Assembly: GCA_963732595.1 (NCBI GenBank)
Contig: CAVSZZ010000002.1
Coordinates: 186,001-250,000, forward strand
Direction of reading: 5' to 3'
Length of the DNA stretch: 64,000 nucleotides
Source of the DNA: JAFGXF01 sp963732595
GTDB taxonomy: Bacteria > Chloroflexota > Anaerolineae > Anaerolineales > Anaerolineaceae
In this document: in pieces, positions 34,021 to 43,710 of the stretch
Position numbering within the stretch: position 1 is the stretch's first letter
How the letters are laid out: each line of letters opens with the position of its first letter
Program-made: the position numbers and the translations under genes
Notes under the pieces: model-generated
Databases searched by the model: none
What the model saw: only the letters and a program-made list of their open reading frames with translations
What the model was told of the DNA's origin: nothing

Positions 34021-36795
34021 TCATTTCTCTGACTCAGCAACAACCACCATCGCCATATTAACGTACCGAGCAGTCCTACTCCCCCTGCTAAAAATACAAT
34101 TAAAAGGATCCCACCAAGATTCATTCCTTCTGTGCCAGGTAAGCCGAATGCGACATACAGGTAGGCCAGCCAGCCTGTGATCAGGCTCAAGAGCACAGCC
34201 CGGAGACCCCATCCCGCTAAACTTGCCATTTGAGTAAAGAGCAGGTAGGCGCCGGCTGCTTCACATAGTAAGACGAGAAAAGCCGCCAACCAGGAACCAA
34301 AGAAAGAGGGTTGCCTATCGTCTCCCCCACCGGCAGCCTGGGTTTCCTGGACTTCACCAGAATTCCCATTATTTGGATCAGCTGCCACAACGGGTGTTGG
34401 GGCAAGTGCAGTGACGATGGCGCCGGTATCGTTAATGACGTTCAACTGCAGGATATTTGAAACCAGAGCCGGCTCACTGATCACCTTGATTTCATACAAT
34501 CCTTTTAGATCAATGGTAAATTGCCCGGTAGCAATGCCATCGACGGTCACCGCATCTATTTGCTGGGTGGTAGTCGTCTCAGAAGTCCGGGTGACAATGA
34601 ACCGGACGGTCGTCCCATCTGGAACCGGATTTCCATTTCGATCCAGGATCACTCCAGCCCTGAGCGGTAACCGGTCACCCACATTGAATGAGGGTTCTTC
34701 TATGTTTTGAGGCGTTAGTGCCTGGGAATCCGCTGTGATATCAAGAGAGAGTGGGATGATTTGATCGGGGTCTGGTGACGTTACCTGGATCAGATCATAA
34801 CCAGCGCCAGTAACCGTGACGGGAGATTCCCCACCCGGGGTGACCTCATGAAATAATACCCTGGCTGCAACATCAAGCGCAGCAGGTACTTTGCTATAGA
34901 TTCCATAATAGGCTGTGATTTTGGAGAGGTCGGTAGCATCGAAGTAATAGGGCGCAGAAAAAGCGAACACGATCACCTTTTTATTGCGTACAAGATCATA
35001 ACGGTCTTCGAGGAGTGTCTTTAACGCTTGTGTTTCAGGACTGTCTGGAGACACATCCAGGACTGCAAAGACAAGCCAGTCTGCCTGTGGAAAATCCGTT
35101 TCGAGGTTTTCCGGAACAACCCCATACGCAAGGTATGCAGCCAGATCTTTAAATGAATATGAATTCAACATCTCGCTTCGGACTTGACTCGCATTCGGCG
35201 GACCATAGTTCTTCATCACCGCCTTTTCAAGGCCGTCAACAGGGAAGATCTGTAGTTCATTACACGATGAGCACTGTTTTCCGGTGAGGGTCGAAGTGAA
35301 GAAAATAATGTCATCACTGATAGCGGGTGGATTGGGCAGATTGATCGTTAGGTTCTGTTCGTCCGGACTAATTAAAAGAGGCGGCTTCTTGAAGAATATG
35401 GAAGGTGATTTCGTCATCATTTCCAACCTCATCGAGAGGATAGGCACTTGAGGTTACGTTCACAAAATCGAAGGATGGATATTGTTTGACCTTCTGCGTC
35501 AGGATATTCAAAGCAGATTCGTCCACCCGCACGGCGAAAGTGGGATCTTCACGGTATCTCTGGGTGAAACTATCCAGGGTATGGATGATGGAGGTGTAAC
35601 TATCCGGATCCGTCGTCGAACGCATATTCCCCATGTAAAGCATGTCATTCCCGGCAAGGAAGGCATTGCGCGCAACCTGACGGGCATCAAATGTTTTTTC
35701 AGCAGGATCATAGAACCTTCGTACTGCGCGGCCGCCCAGGTCGTCTGATATCAACAAACCTCCATGGTCACGCCATGCTGCAATCTCCGGAAGTGCGGTT
35801 AATCGACTCAGGGCAGTTGCATCAAAACTGATCGGCCGGGTGGTTGCACGAATATTCCCCTGAAAACCCTGGAAACGAATATGCGACACCAGGAGTGCAT
35901 CTGTGACATGATCATCATCACTCAGATCACTGCAGACTGCAAGGAATGGCGCAAGCTCGATCTGCTTGAGCTGCTCGAGGGATTTACGAACAGTGGCTAC
36001 TTCGTTCCCAGGTAGACGGTCAGAACTGCCGTAGCCCGGAAAGTGTTTGGAGACAACCAGAATTCGATTCTGACTGGCTTCATGCACTCCCCGGATGTAC
36101 GCACCAGCCATCTCACCTACCCAGAAGGGGTCTCCCCCAAAAGTGCGCACTCCAAGATCAAGACCACCTTCCGTCCGGGGAGAATCCAGAACATCCAGGG
36201 AGGGACCTAAAAGCAGATTGAATCCGAGGGCCTGTAATTCCTTGCCCAGAACTGAACCAGCTTGATAAGCCATATCAGTTTTCCAGGTGGCTCCGATCGA
36301 CATCTGACTTGGAAGAACAGTCAACCCACTCAGAACCTGGTCATTCGGAAAACTGTTCCCCTCCTGGGATAATCCGATAAAAAGTGGAACAAATTTCGGC
36401 CTGGTTACCTCGCCTGTCTGAGGATTGATCGATCCTGTTAAGGATGCTTCATACTTTAATTTTTGCAGGCTGGTATTGAACGAATACAAATAATGGACAA
36501 AGTCCGGCTGAGTGAGAATATTATTATTCTCTAGGCTCAGGATGACACCCCCGACATGCCGATTGACCACCAGATCATAAATCTGAGAGGTCAGGCTCAT
36601 ATCCGTGCCCTGGAAGGTCACCAAGAATAACTGACCGACTTTTTCTTCCACAGTCATCTGATTAAGGATTAACTCAGCCTGTGTCCTCGCATCAGGAATT
36701 GGTCCATATGCGCGGGAAGCCTGCCCGGGAGTGGCTGTCGTAATGGAAGCCCAGACAAGAATGAAAATGATGGCAATTCGTACGACTTTTACCAT
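34017..36795 (-). CDS. membrane-anchored GH3 (NagZ-like) protein with Ig-like region (one frameshift)
   Basis: A signal segment at the N-terminus is followed by a GH3 domain (MTVEEKVGQLFLVTFQGTD, KHFPGYGSSDRLPGNE, and GGLLISDDLGGRAV with the probable nucleophile Asp), as in beta-N-acetylhexosaminidases. The usual DQEGG motif is degenerate (SQEGN). A one-base insertion in a TTTT run near 35385 breaks the frame. Reading through gives a second GH3-type domain, an Ig-like segment (RAGVILDRNGNPVPDGTTV) and three or four membrane helices at the end. Total 925 residues. The GH3-to-membrane layout is unusual. Confidence 0.85.
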
Positions 36796-36810
36796 TTCAC
36801 TTTTCCATCA

Positions 36811-37566
36811 TTAATTCCGAAATTCAATCGCCACCTGGTTGCCGGTTAAAGGGTCATCCGTAATAATCCCGTCCACGCCAATCCTGAAGAGATTTCGCAT
36901 GTCTTCATCGTCATTAACTGTGTATACCAAAACCCGTCTACCCAAACGGTGCTGATGATCCACCATTCGTTGCGTGACAGAGCTGCGGTGCGGAATGAGT
37001 GAATCGATGGTCTTTGGAGGGGGTTGGAAAATCTGTTGAAGTATTCCTGGTGAACCGATATATTTGAGATATCCGACGCCACAACCAGGTAACCGTTTTC
37101 TCACGTTAACCAGATTGGTCGTTAAAAACGACGAGAAGAATATCCGGTCTTCGAGATCCTTTTCTTTAACAAGTTCCACAACCCTGTCTACAAGTGAGTC
37201 GGATGGGGTGGTGTAGTTGGTTAATTCGATGTTCATCAGGACCCTGCCACCCACTTCATCAAAAACCTCTGCCAGCGTTGGTATACGCTCACCTTTGAAC
37301 TTATCCGAGAACCAGCTTCCCGCGTCCAGCTGTTTTAATTCTGACAGAGATAAACTGGCTACTGTGCCCTGTCCATTCGTTGTGCGCGACACCGTGGGGT
37401 CATGGATAACCACAACCTGGTTATCTTTCGTCAATTTTACATCGAACTCGATTGCAGGTGCTCCCTGCTCGACAGCCAATTTGAATGATGCAAGGGTGTT
37501 TTCCGGTGCATACCTGCATGCACCCCGATGTCCTATGATGACAGGGGTTGATAATGATTTAAACAT
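36811..37566 (-). CDS. glycerophosphodiester phosphodiesterase
   Basis: This enzyme hydrolyses glycerophosphodiesters to glycerol-3-phosphate and an alcohol. The GDPD TIM-barrel motifs are clear: IGHRGACRYAPENTLASF (catalytic His, Arg, Glu), EFDVKLTKDNQVVVIHDPTV (Glu, Asp, His), and VNIELT-like MNIELTNY. It ends VDGIITDDPL. Start 37566 is preferred since it follows the AAA gene stop with a one-base gap; the longer frame would overlap that gene. No signal peptide is left, so it is cytoplasmic. Confidence 0.92.
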   Translation of the reverse strand: MFKSLSTPVIIGHRGACRYAPENTLASFKLAVEQGAPAIEFDVKLTKDNQVVVIHDPTVSRTTNGQGTVASLSLSELKQLDAGSWFSDKFKGERIPTLAEVFDEVGGRVLMNIELTNYTTPSDSLVDRVVELVKEKDLEDRIFFSSFLTTNLVNVRKRLPGCGVGYLKYIGSPGILQQIFQPPPKTIDSLIPHRSSVTQRMVDHQHRLGRRVLVYTVNDDEDMRNLFRIGVDGIITDDPLTGNQVAIEFRN

Positions 37567-37567
37567 A

Positions 37568-38902
37568 TCAGGAAAGATTGACAAAATACGATTGGGCAGC
37601 CCGCTCGAGAAGATCAACCGTCATCGCGGGTTGGATGCCCAGGTATCGGGCGATATCAAGTATCTGGCTGCAGAGTTCTGAAGGGTGAGAACCGCGCAGG
37701 TTTCGCTTTTGTTTCAGATACCATTCCTTCAGCAGATAGGCCAGTCCATCATCGCTGTACCCGACCCCCATACCGATCGCAGATCGTTTGAATATTTCCC
37801 GAAACTCATCAAAAGTTGGGTTGCCGATTTCGATCTTGTGCCGGAGTCTTCGCAGGAAGGCTTCATCCACCAATTCACTGGGCGGCAGGTTGGTGGAGAA
37901 CATGACCATCACGTCGAAGGGTACTTCGATCTTCTTTCCGGTATGCAGGGTTAAATAATCAATATGATTTTCGAGTGGCACGATCCAGCGGTTCAATAAA
38001 TCCCGTGGGTGAACCATCTGGCGTCCAAAGTCATCGATCAACAGGATGCCACCATTGGCTTTTATCTGGAAGGGCGCCTCATAATATTTATTCGTATCAT
38101 CGAAGACGAGGTCCAGCCCATCAAGAGTCAATTCCCCTCCGACCACCACGAACGGCCGCTTGATGCGCACCCAGCGTGTATCCCGGCGCATCGCAGCCAG
38201 AGATGGACCGGTTGCGGATTTTGGGTCTTCAGTAATCACGCGTTGGTGATTGACCGAATCATAAACCAGGATGACCTGGCCTTCTACAAAAATCGCATGT
38301 GGAATATAGATCTCCTGCTCAGTTACCAGCTTGCCAATCGCACGGGCGATGCTGGTCTTGCCATTACCGGAAGGTCCATATAAAAAGATCGGCAACCCGG
38401 AATTTACTGCCGGGCCGACTTTTTGGAATGTTTTTTCTGGGAGAACCAGATGAGCAAGGATCTGGCGCATCACCCTGTTCGTCACCGCAAAATGACCGCG
38501 GGTTTGTTTCTTGCAGGTTTCCACATATTCTTTAATGGTGACGGGGGCCGGGCCGACATACTGGCATCGATCGATCGCTTCTTTGGCTCGCCCTGATCCT
38601 GCTTCGGTGATTGCATAAACAAAAGCGCCCTCGCCCACCCCCATTTGCTGGGATGAACGCACCTCAACAAATTTCTCTTTCTTGAGTTCCAATAATATTG
38701 CATCGGTCACGCCGGAGAATGGCAGGCACAAAGCTTCAGATAGCGCAAAGCCTGTCATGACACCCGTGTAATAAAGGGTTTTAAGTGTCAGGTCCTGCAA
38801 CCAAAGAATTCCCAGTCCGGTTTGTTCAATGGACGCGATCGGTTTGGGATGAAATGCAAGACCGCCAGTTTGCGTTGGGGTGGGTGTGACTGCTTCTGAC
38901 AT
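37568..38902 (-). CDS. AAA+ ATPase with N-terminal winged-helix-like region
   Basis: This 444-residue protein has a Walker A, YGPSGNGKTS (about residue 176-185), Walker B GGILLIDDFG, sensor 1 MFSTNLPPSEL and an Arg-finger-like FLRRLRHKIEIG. The first 130 residues look like a winged-helix fold followed by a linker (VTIKEYVETCKKQ). Proteins like this are common in Chloroflexota and relatives and are called chaperone-like ATPases; their substrate is unknown. ATG 38902 follows GGAGAG by 6 nt. Confidence 0.85.
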   Translation of the reverse strand: MSEAVTPTPTQTGGLAFHPKPIASIEQTGLGILWLQDLTLKTLYYTGVMTGFALSEALCLPFSGVTDAILLELKKEKFVEVRSSQQMGVGEGAFVYAITEAGSGRAKEAIDRCQYVGPAPVTIKEYVETCKKQTRGHFAVTNRVMRQILAHLVLPEKTFQKVGPAVNSGLPIFLYGPSGNGKTSIARAIGKLVTEQEIYIPHAIFVEGQVILVYDSVNHQRVITEDPKSATGPSLAAMRRDTRWVRIKRPFVVVGGELTLDGLDLVFDDTNKYYEAPFQIKANGGILLIDDFGRQMVHPRDLLNRWIVPLENHIDYLTLHTGKKIEVPFDVMVMFSTNLPPSELVDEAFLRRLRHKIEIGNPTFDEFREIFKRSAIGMGVGYSDDGLAYLLKEWYLKQKRNLRGSHPSELCSQILDIARYLGIQPAMTVDLLERAAQSYFVNLS

Positions 38903-38943
38903 ATGACTCTCCAATTAATAAATTATAGCACCGAGAGAACTTT

Positions 38944-38984
38944 TTGACCTAATACTTGCCTGTCTATATTATCTACCGTATAAT
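38944..38984 (+). promoter_or_regulatory. two nested promoters for the glycosyltransferase; the inner one gives a leaderless mRNA
   Basis: TTGACC-17-TATTAT (38944-38972) and TTGCCT-17-TATAAT (38956-38984), offset by 12 nt. The second would start transcription at about 38991, one base before the ATG at 38992. No ribosome binding site is present. Confidence 0.65.
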
Positions 38985-38991
38985 CCCTCAA

Positions 38992-39675
38992 ATGAAAATA
39001 TCGGTTGTCATTCCCATTTACAATGAAGTCAATACTGTGGATGAGATCATCCGACGAGTGATCGCCACTAAATTGGCAACAGAGATCTTGGTGGTCGACG
39101 ATGGATCATCTGACGGAACTCGCGAAAAACTCGCCCTGCTTGCCAAAAAGAAAGGCATTCGAGTAGTGTTGCATGAAAAGAACCAGGGTAAGGGAGCGGC
39201 CGTCCGCACGGGAATTCAGAATGCCACCCAGGATATCGTCATCATTCAGGATGCAGACCTGGAATATAACCCCAAAGACTACCCGGCACTGCTTAAACCC
39301 ATCAGCGAGGGAATCGCTGACGTGGTCTATGGCTCACGCTTCCTGGGTGGTGGCAGACGCCCCATCCTCTACTGGAATATGGTTGCCAACAAGCTGCTGA
39401 CATTTATCACCAATATCCTGTATAACAACATCCTGAGTGACATGGAAACAGGTTACAAGGTTTTTAAACGCTCAATCTTCACGGATATCGTGTTGCGTTC
39501 AAACCGGTTTGATTTCGAACCGGAGTTCACAGCCAAAATCCTGAAAAAGCATCTCCGTATTTTTGAAGTGCCGATAACTTTCAATCCCAGGGATTACTCA
39601 GAAGGCAAGAAGATCCACATAGGTGATGCTTTTGCCGCTGTGTGGGCGTTATTAAAATATCGATTTGTGGATTAG
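38992..39675 (+). CDS. family 2 glycosyltransferase (dolichyl-phosphate-mannose synthase-like)
   Basis: This enzyme would transfer a sugar from a nucleotide donor to polyprenyl phosphate. The 227-residue GT-A fold shows MKISVVIPIYNEVNTVDEII, VVDDGSSDGT, a GKGAAVRTG loop, the IIQDADLEYNP DXD-type motif and YGSRFLGGGRRP. No C-terminal membrane segments are present, as in soluble Dpm1-type enzymes. Start 38992 is chosen over an upstream in-frame TTG because it begins the conserved KISVVIP strand. Confidence 0.9.
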   Translation: MKISVVIPIYNEVNTVDEIIRRVIATKLATEILVVDDGSSDGTREKLALLAKKKGIRVVLHEKNQGKGAAVRTGIQNATQDIVIIQDADLEYNPKDYPALLKPISEGIADVVYGSRFLGGGRRPILYWNMVANKLLTFITNILYNNILSDMETGYKVFKRSIFTDIVLRSNRFDFEPEFTAKILKKHLRIFEVPITFNPRDYSEGKKIHIGDAFAAVWALLKYRFVD

Positions 39676-39680
39676 GTAAC

Positions 39681-41384
39681 TCACGACGACTTGATATCCC
39701 GAACCATGAGTTGGACCCGTGGCCTGTCAACGCCCAGGTAATGATCAATATTGAGCGTATATGCCAGGTCTAGAAAATCCCCCAGATCAGGTAACCGGTA
39801 TCCCTGTTGGAACGCGATCGCATCATAGGTCACTCCTCCCTGCATGACGGTTAATTTCAGGGTGTTTTTGTCCTTCCCGATCTGAGCTGCATGGCAGCAC
39901 TTGACATGTTTTGACATCAGAAAAACTTCGGGGTTTCCCAAACCGGTTGGCTCCAATTTTTCGACCAAACCAAAATATTCCTGTGGTCTGAGGTCTGCCA
40001 ATGAAAGGCACATATCCATCTCGAGCAGTGGTACAAGCAACAGATCCCCGATCTCTCGCTCGACAACCTGCTCCATGCGCTCGATGAATTCAGGAATGCG
40101 TTCTGTCATGATTGTCAGACCTGCAGCAGCAGCATGACCACCATGGCGCACGAATAGATCTGCCAGTTGATCGAGCGCGTGCGTGATATGTAATTCCGGG
40201 ATGCTGCGGCATGAAAAACGCGCCATGTCCCCCTTTAAATTGCCGATGATCGCCGGGCGGTAATATCGATCCACCAGCCGGCTGGCAGCCAACCCAACCA
40301 CACCTTCATTAAACTCCTCTGAGTAAGCAAACAACACCCAGGGATCAGGACGTCTTTCGAATGCGAGTTTTGCAGCTTCCTCCTGCATCAACTGCATGAT
40401 CTCCCGTCGCTCCTGATTGCGTTGATTTAATTTCTGGGAAAGCAGACCGGTTTCATTAACTTCTTGCGAGATCAATAATCGATAGGCATCCAGTGCACTC
40501 TCAAGCCGGCCTGCAGCATTCAATCGAGGTCCAAGAATATAACCGATATTCTGGGCGGTGGTTCCAGATAGGTCCAAGCCGGCAGCCCCGGCCAGGGATG
40601 CAATACCCTGTCGATAGCGGCCACGGATCCTGTCCAATCCCTGCCGAACGAGATAGCGATTTTCTCCTGACAAGACAGCCATATCAGCCACGGTGCCAAG
40701 CGCTACAAGATCAAGGTATTCATCCAATCGTATCTCAGGGTACACGCTGAGTAATGCTTCTGCCAGCTTAAATGCCAAACCAACACCGGCCAGGTCCTTG
40801 TTCGGATAAGCATCACCTGGTTGTTTCGGATTGATCAAGGCGACCACCTCCGGAATGATCTCGCCGGGTTGGTGGTGGTCCGTGATGATCAAATCAAGAC
40901 CGATGGCGAGGGCATGCTCCGCTTCTGCGGGTGAACGGGCACCGCAATCCACGGTGACGACCAGGGCCACACCCATTCGATACAATTCAGATAATGCCTC
41001 GCTGTTGACGCCATAACCCTCTTCAAAACGGTTGGGTATATACTCGCAAACTGAACCCCCGATTCGACGGATGCATTCGACCAGCAATACCGTCGCTGTA
41101 ACACCATCGACATCGTAATCGCCATAGATCGCGATCTTTTGATTGGTGCTGATCGCCTGTTGAATTCGATTAACTGCCTCACGCATCCCCGTTAGCAGAA
41201 ATGGGTCGGTTACTTCCGGTTGAGCCGCGGAGAGGTAATGGACAGCCGCCTCGCTCGATAGGATTCCACGATTGAATAACACCTGGCGTGCAAGCGGGTT
41301 AAAATCTTTGAGCTCAGCTGCGACGTCTGCAGGGATGACAGGCTTGACCTGCCATTTCTTTTCAATTCGTTGTTGTATTGTCAG
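39681..41384 (-). CDS. recJ: single-stranded-DNA-specific exonuclease RecJ
   Basis: RecJ degrades single-stranded DNA 5' to 3' in recombination and repair. The DHH motif set is present: GDYDVDGVTATVLL, VDCGA, TDHHQPG, and the DHHA1 motif RHGGHAAAAG, with an OB-like C-terminus. No ATG exists near the natural start. A CTG at 41384, 13 nt after the alr stop and behind AAAGG, gives 567 residues, the family norm. GTG codons upstream would overlap alr. An indel at the start could also explain it. Confidence 0.9.
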   Translation of the reverse strand: MTIQQRIEKKWQVKPVIPADVAAELKDFNPLARQVLFNRGILSSEAAVHYLSAAQPEVTDPFLLTGMREAVNRIQQAISTNQKIAIYGDYDVDGVTATVLLVECIRRIGGSVCEYIPNRFEEGYGVNSEALSELYRMGVALVVTVDCGARSPAEAEHALAIGLDLIITDHHQPGEIIPEVVALINPKQPGDAYPNKDLAGVGLAFKLAEALLSVYPEIRLDEYLDLVALGTVADMAVLSGENRYLVRQGLDRIRGRYRQGIASLAGAAGLDLSGTTAQNIGYILGPRLNAAGRLESALDAYRLLISQEVNETGLLSQKLNQRNQERREIMQLMQEEAAKLAFERRPDPWVLFAYSEEFNEGVVGLAASRLVDRYYRPAIIGNLKGDMARFSCRSIPELHITHALDQLADLFVRHGGHAAAAGLTIMTERIPEFIERMEQVVEREIGDLLLVPLLEMDMCLSLADLRPQEYFGLVEKLEPTGLGNPEVFLMSKHVKCCHAAQIGKDKNTLKLTVMQGGVTYDAIAFQQGYRLPDLGDFLDLAYTLNIDHYLGVDRPRVQLMVRDIKSS

Positions 41385-41397
41385 TTTAGGCCAGCCT

Positions 41398-42507
41398 TTA
41401 TCCCAGATAGATTCGTGGCAGACGGTTCGATAGCCCACATACGACTTCGTAATTGATCGTCCCCCATCGCCTGGCGATCTCATCAGCGCTAATGCTCTCA
41501 TTTGCCTGGGATCCAAGCAGGATCACCTCATCGCCGATATGGACATCGTTCAGGCCACTGAGCTGGACCATGCTCTGGTCCATGCAAACCCTGCCGACCA
41601 CGTCCACTCGCTGCCCTTGGTACAGGACCTGTTCACCCTCTACCCGCCTGAAACCATCTGCATAACCAACCGGGACGACACCGATCTGTTCTTCTGCACT
41701 GGTGGTATAGATTCCCCCATAGCTGACCATGTGACCAGGTGGTAATTTCTTGATCGATGTCAACCGGGCTTTCCAGGTTAAAGCCGGCTTAAAACCATCG
41801 GGGAGAGGTGTATCGCTTGACGGATTCAATCCGTACATGGCAATGCCGGGCCGGACCAGGTCAAAGCGGCTTTCTGGATATTGGAGTGCCGCAGCCGAGT
41901 TGGCTGCATGGACTATTTCCGGTCGAAGCCCGCGATGCTCGAGTTCCTTGACTAGGGGTATGAACCTGACCAGCTGCTCCATCGTTGAGGTCCGATCTGA
42001 TTCATCTGCCTTGGCGAAATGGGTGCAGAATCCCTGCACCTTGATTCCGGGCGTTCGGGATAATTGCTCAACGAGCTTGAGCGCATCCCCTGGTTTAATT
42101 CCAAGACGACCCATGCCGGTATCGACCTTGACATGGATATTAAGTGCCTGGCTTGATTTCGGGAGCTGCCTGGGGTATATCTCTCCCAATTCCAGGTCAT
42201 AGATCGTCAGGCTGATCTCCCTGTCAATGGCATCCTGGAGACAGGCTGGCGGCGTGTAACCCATCACCAGCAGGTGACACTTCAAGCCAGCCTTCCGTAA
42301 TGCCAGGGCTTCTTCGAATCTTGCAACCCCGCACCATTCTGCACCCGCCTCGATGGCCGCGCGCGCGGATTCAACAGCACCGTGTCCATAGCCATTGGCT
42401 TTAACGATCGCCATGACCGGGGTCTTCGTGAGTTGACGAAGCCGCCGGATATTGTTGCGGATCGCTTCCAGGTCGATTTCCAACCAGGTGGAATAGCCGT
42501 CAGACAT
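41398..42507 (-). CDS. alr: alanine racemase
   Basis: Alr makes D-alanine for peptidoglycan. It has the PLP lysine in VMAIVKANGYGHGA (about residues 31-44), the HVKVDTGMGRLGI strand, HAANSAA, YGLNP and the catalytic Tyr in MVSYGGIY. It ends with the C-terminal barrel (GRVCMDQSMVQL). ATG 42507 gives 369 residues and is preceded by a perfect-spacing promoter that leaves no leader. Confidence 0.96.
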   Translation of the reverse strand: MSDGYSTWLEIDLEAIRNNIRRLRQLTKTPVMAIVKANGYGHGAVESARAAIEAGAEWCGVARFEEALALRKAGLKCHLLVMGYTPPACLQDAIDREISLTIYDLELGEIYPRQLPKSSQALNIHVKVDTGMGRLGIKPGDALKLVEQLSRTPGIKVQGFCTHFAKADESDRTSTMEQLVRFIPLVKELEHRGLRPEIVHAANSAAALQYPESRFDLVRPGIAMYGLNPSSDTPLPDGFKPALTWKARLTSIKKLPPGHMVSYGGIYTTSAEEQIGVVPVGYADGFRRVEGEQVLYQGQRVDVVGRVCMDQSMVQLSGLNDVHIGDEVILLGSQANESISADEIARRWGTINYEVVCGLSNRLPRIYLG

Positions 42508-42514
42508 GGCTCGA

Positions 42515-42543
42515 AGTATAAACCGGCTTGGACGCTTGGGCAA
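42515..42543 (-). promoter_or_regulatory. promoter for alr, leaderless
   Basis: Minus strand: TTGCCC, 17-nt spacer, TATACT. The -10 ends 7 nt before the ATG at 42507, so the start would be at the ATG. No ribosome binding site is visible. Confidence 0.65.
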
Positions 42544-42584
42544 GGCGCGTTTCGTGAAGGTCACCTGTCATAATTTCCTCAAGG

Positions 42585-42590
42585 TATAAT
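42585..42590 (+). promoter_or_regulatory. -10 element for tgt
   Basis: TATAAT, 9 nt before the tgt ATG at 42600. The -35 is weak, and there is almost no leader. Confidence 0.4.
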
Positions 42591-42599
42591 TCCTCTCCT

Positions 42600-43679
42600 A
42601 TGGCAGACATGCAAGAGAGAAAACCGTTCTCATTTGAGATCCTGGCATCCAAAGGTAAAGCCCGCGCAGGTGTCTTTCATACCCCCCACGGGCCAATTGC
42701 CACACCTGTCTTTGCACCGGTGGGTACACAGGCCACCGTTAAGAGTCTGACACCTGCCCAGATAAAGGAAGCCGGGGCTTCACTGATCCTTTCCAATACT
42801 TATCACCTTTTCCTGCGTCCCGGGGATGAACTGATCGCCAGCCTGGGTGGATTGCATGATTTCATGGCATGGCCGGATCCAATCCTGACAGATTCCGGGG
42901 GATTCCAGGTTTTTTCCCTGGCAAAAATGCGCAAGATCGACGACGATGGCGTAACCTTTAAAAGTCATATCGATGGATCAACCCAACGGTTGACCCCGGA
43001 AAAATCGATCGCCATTCAGGAAAATCTGGGGGCTGATATTATCATGGCCTTTGATGAATGCGCGGACCCCTATGATCTCCAATACAATGAGTCCGCCATG
43101 CAGCGCACGCATGCCTGGGCGGAGCGCTGCCTGAAAGCGAAAACCCGCCAGGACCAGGCCTTATTTGGCATCGTTCAGGGCGGCATATTCCCTGATCTTC
43201 GTGAGCGATCGGCACGATTCATTTCTTCGCTTGATCTGCCAGGCTATGCCATCGGGGGTTTATCGGTTGGCGAAACCAAGACTGAAATGCGCGAAACCAT
43301 TAATCTTGTCTCTGATATCCTGCCTGAAGGGAAACCCCGTTACCTGATGGGCGTTGGCACGCCGGCTGATATTGTGACCGGGGTTGAAAATGGGATTGAT
43401 ATTTTCGATTGTGTCCTGCCAACCCGCCTGGCACGCCATCATGCTGCCATGACAACCACCGGCAGGCTTAACCTGATGAACGCCATTTTCGCCCGGGATG
43501 AAGAACCCATCGATCAGTCCTGCACATGTTACACCTGCCGTACTTTTAGCCGGGCCTATTTGAGGCATTTGATCATCGCCCGGGAAATGCTGTCTGCCAG
43601 TTTATTGTCGATCCATAATATCCACACCTTGATCCGAACTATCAATGCACTCCGCGAGGATATCCTGAAAAACGGATAA
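42600..43679 (+). CDS. tgt: tRNA-guanine transglycosylase
   Basis: Tgt swaps G34 of certain tRNAs for the queuine precursor preQ1. The 359-residue protein has the active-site DSGGFQVFS (Asp), MAFDECADP, GIVQGG, GGLSVGE and VLPTRLARH, and the zinc-binding CTCYTCRTFSRAYLRHL near the end. It is intact. An ATG at 42609 is an alternative start. A queA gene is not seen here. Confidence 0.96.
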   Translation: MADMQERKPFSFEILASKGKARAGVFHTPHGPIATPVFAPVGTQATVKSLTPAQIKEAGASLILSNTYHLFLRPGDELIASLGGLHDFMAWPDPILTDSGGFQVFSLAKMRKIDDDGVTFKSHIDGSTQRLTPEKSIAIQENLGADIIMAFDECADPYDLQYNESAMQRTHAWAERCLKAKTRQDQALFGIVQGGIFPDLRERSARFISSLDLPGYAIGGLSVGETKTEMRETINLVSDILPEGKPRYLMGVGTPADIVTGVENGIDIFDCVLPTRLARHHAAMTTTGRLNLMNAIFARDEEPIDQSCTCYTCRTFSRAYLRHLIIAREMLSASLLSIHNIHTLIRTINALREDILKNG

Positions 43680-43710
43680 CCAATGTGACCATTACTGATT
43701 TGAGGAAACC

